A stretch of 5,547 nucleotides of DNA from an uncultured Caulobacterales bacterium (GTDB lineage: Bacteria > Pseudomonadota > Alphaproteobacteria > Caulobacterales > Caulobacteraceae): positions 1 to 5,547 of the forward strand of contig CAIUZX010000084.1 of NCBI GenBank assembly GCA_903903715.1. Direction: 5' to 3'. The notes below the pieces were generated by a model that was not told the DNA's origin, made no database searches, and worked only from the letters and a program-made list of their open reading frames with translations. This document shows positions 5,423 to 5,547 of this stretch, piece by piece. How positions within the stretch are numbered: position 1 is the first letter of the stretch; each line of letters starts with the position of its first letter. The position numbers and the translations under genes are program-made.

Positions 5423-5547
5423 CTATTCCGACGGCGTCACCGACGTCTCGCGGCGGTGGACGACCGCGCGGGCGATCAGGTCCTCCAGCGCGGGGAGGTT
5501 CGCGTCACTGAGGCGCTTCAGATAGATGCAGCCCTTGCCGGTGGTGA
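5423..5547 (-). CDS. C-terminal fragment of a DUF1801 (YdhG-like) protein
   Basis: The minus-strand frame enters from the right edge and stops at TAG (5425-5423), giving the last 40 residues. They begin TTGKGCIYLKRLSDANLPAL and continue EDLIARAV, which matches my recollection of the C-terminal GKxCLYIKRLxDVDLxVLxELI block of DUF1801/YdhG-type proteins, small alpha/beta proteins of unclear function related to the YdhG/YjbR fold. A short polar tail (VHRRETSVTPSE) follows. The gene starts outside the window. It lies upstream of the toxin-antitoxin operon on the same strand, 99 nt away, but the latter has its own promoter. The frame is certain; the family call rests on a short motif. Confidence 0.7.
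   Translation of the reverse strand, partial: TTGKGCIYLKRLSDANLPALEDLIARAVVHRRETSVTPSE

Overview
The window is a high-G+C bacterial segment with codon use strongly biased to G/C at third positions. It looks alphaproteobacterial, perhaps Caulobacterales (Caulobacter/Phenylobacterium-like). That placement is an impression from composition and gene style, not from a marker gene. All of the sequence is accounted for by chromosomal-type genes; I see no transposase, integrase, tRNA, rRNA or CRISPR array.

Layout. Positions 1-558 (+) are the 3' part of an endonuclease III-like DNA glycosylase with a C-terminal iron-sulfur cysteine cluster. It converges on 573-1145 (-), a small multi-pass membrane protein resembling the DUF7010 group. 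A 162-nt intergenic stretch separates this from the divergent 1308-2486 (+), an amidohydrolase-2 (ACMSD-like TIM-barrel) enzyme. After an 84-nt leader able to form a long stem comes 2571-3902 (+), an exported Xaa-Pro aminopeptidase (aminopeptidase P type). Next is 3960-4670 (+), a glutathione S-transferase-like protein. Converging on it with only 7 nt between stop codons is a type II toxin-antitoxin pair on the minus strand: an AbrB/SpoVT-fold antitoxin (5066-5323) followed 1 nt later by a VapC-type PIN toxin (4678-5064). The pair has a good sigma70-like promoter in an AT-rich patch. The window ends inside a minus-strand gene whose visible C-terminus looks like a DUF1801 (YdhG-type) protein (5423-5547).

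How the genes relate. The amidohydrolase, aminopeptidase and GST genes share a strand and could be partly co-transcribed, but their 84-nt and 57-nt gaps and separate ribosome binding sites fit semi-independent expression. I see no single pathway joining them. The only tightly coupled unit is the toxin-antitoxin operon.

I found no convincing new multi-gene system. The points most worth checking are the altered catalytic region of the glycosylase, the stem that would cover the aminopeptidase ribosome binding site, and the inverted repeat over the -10 of the toxin-antitoxin promoter.
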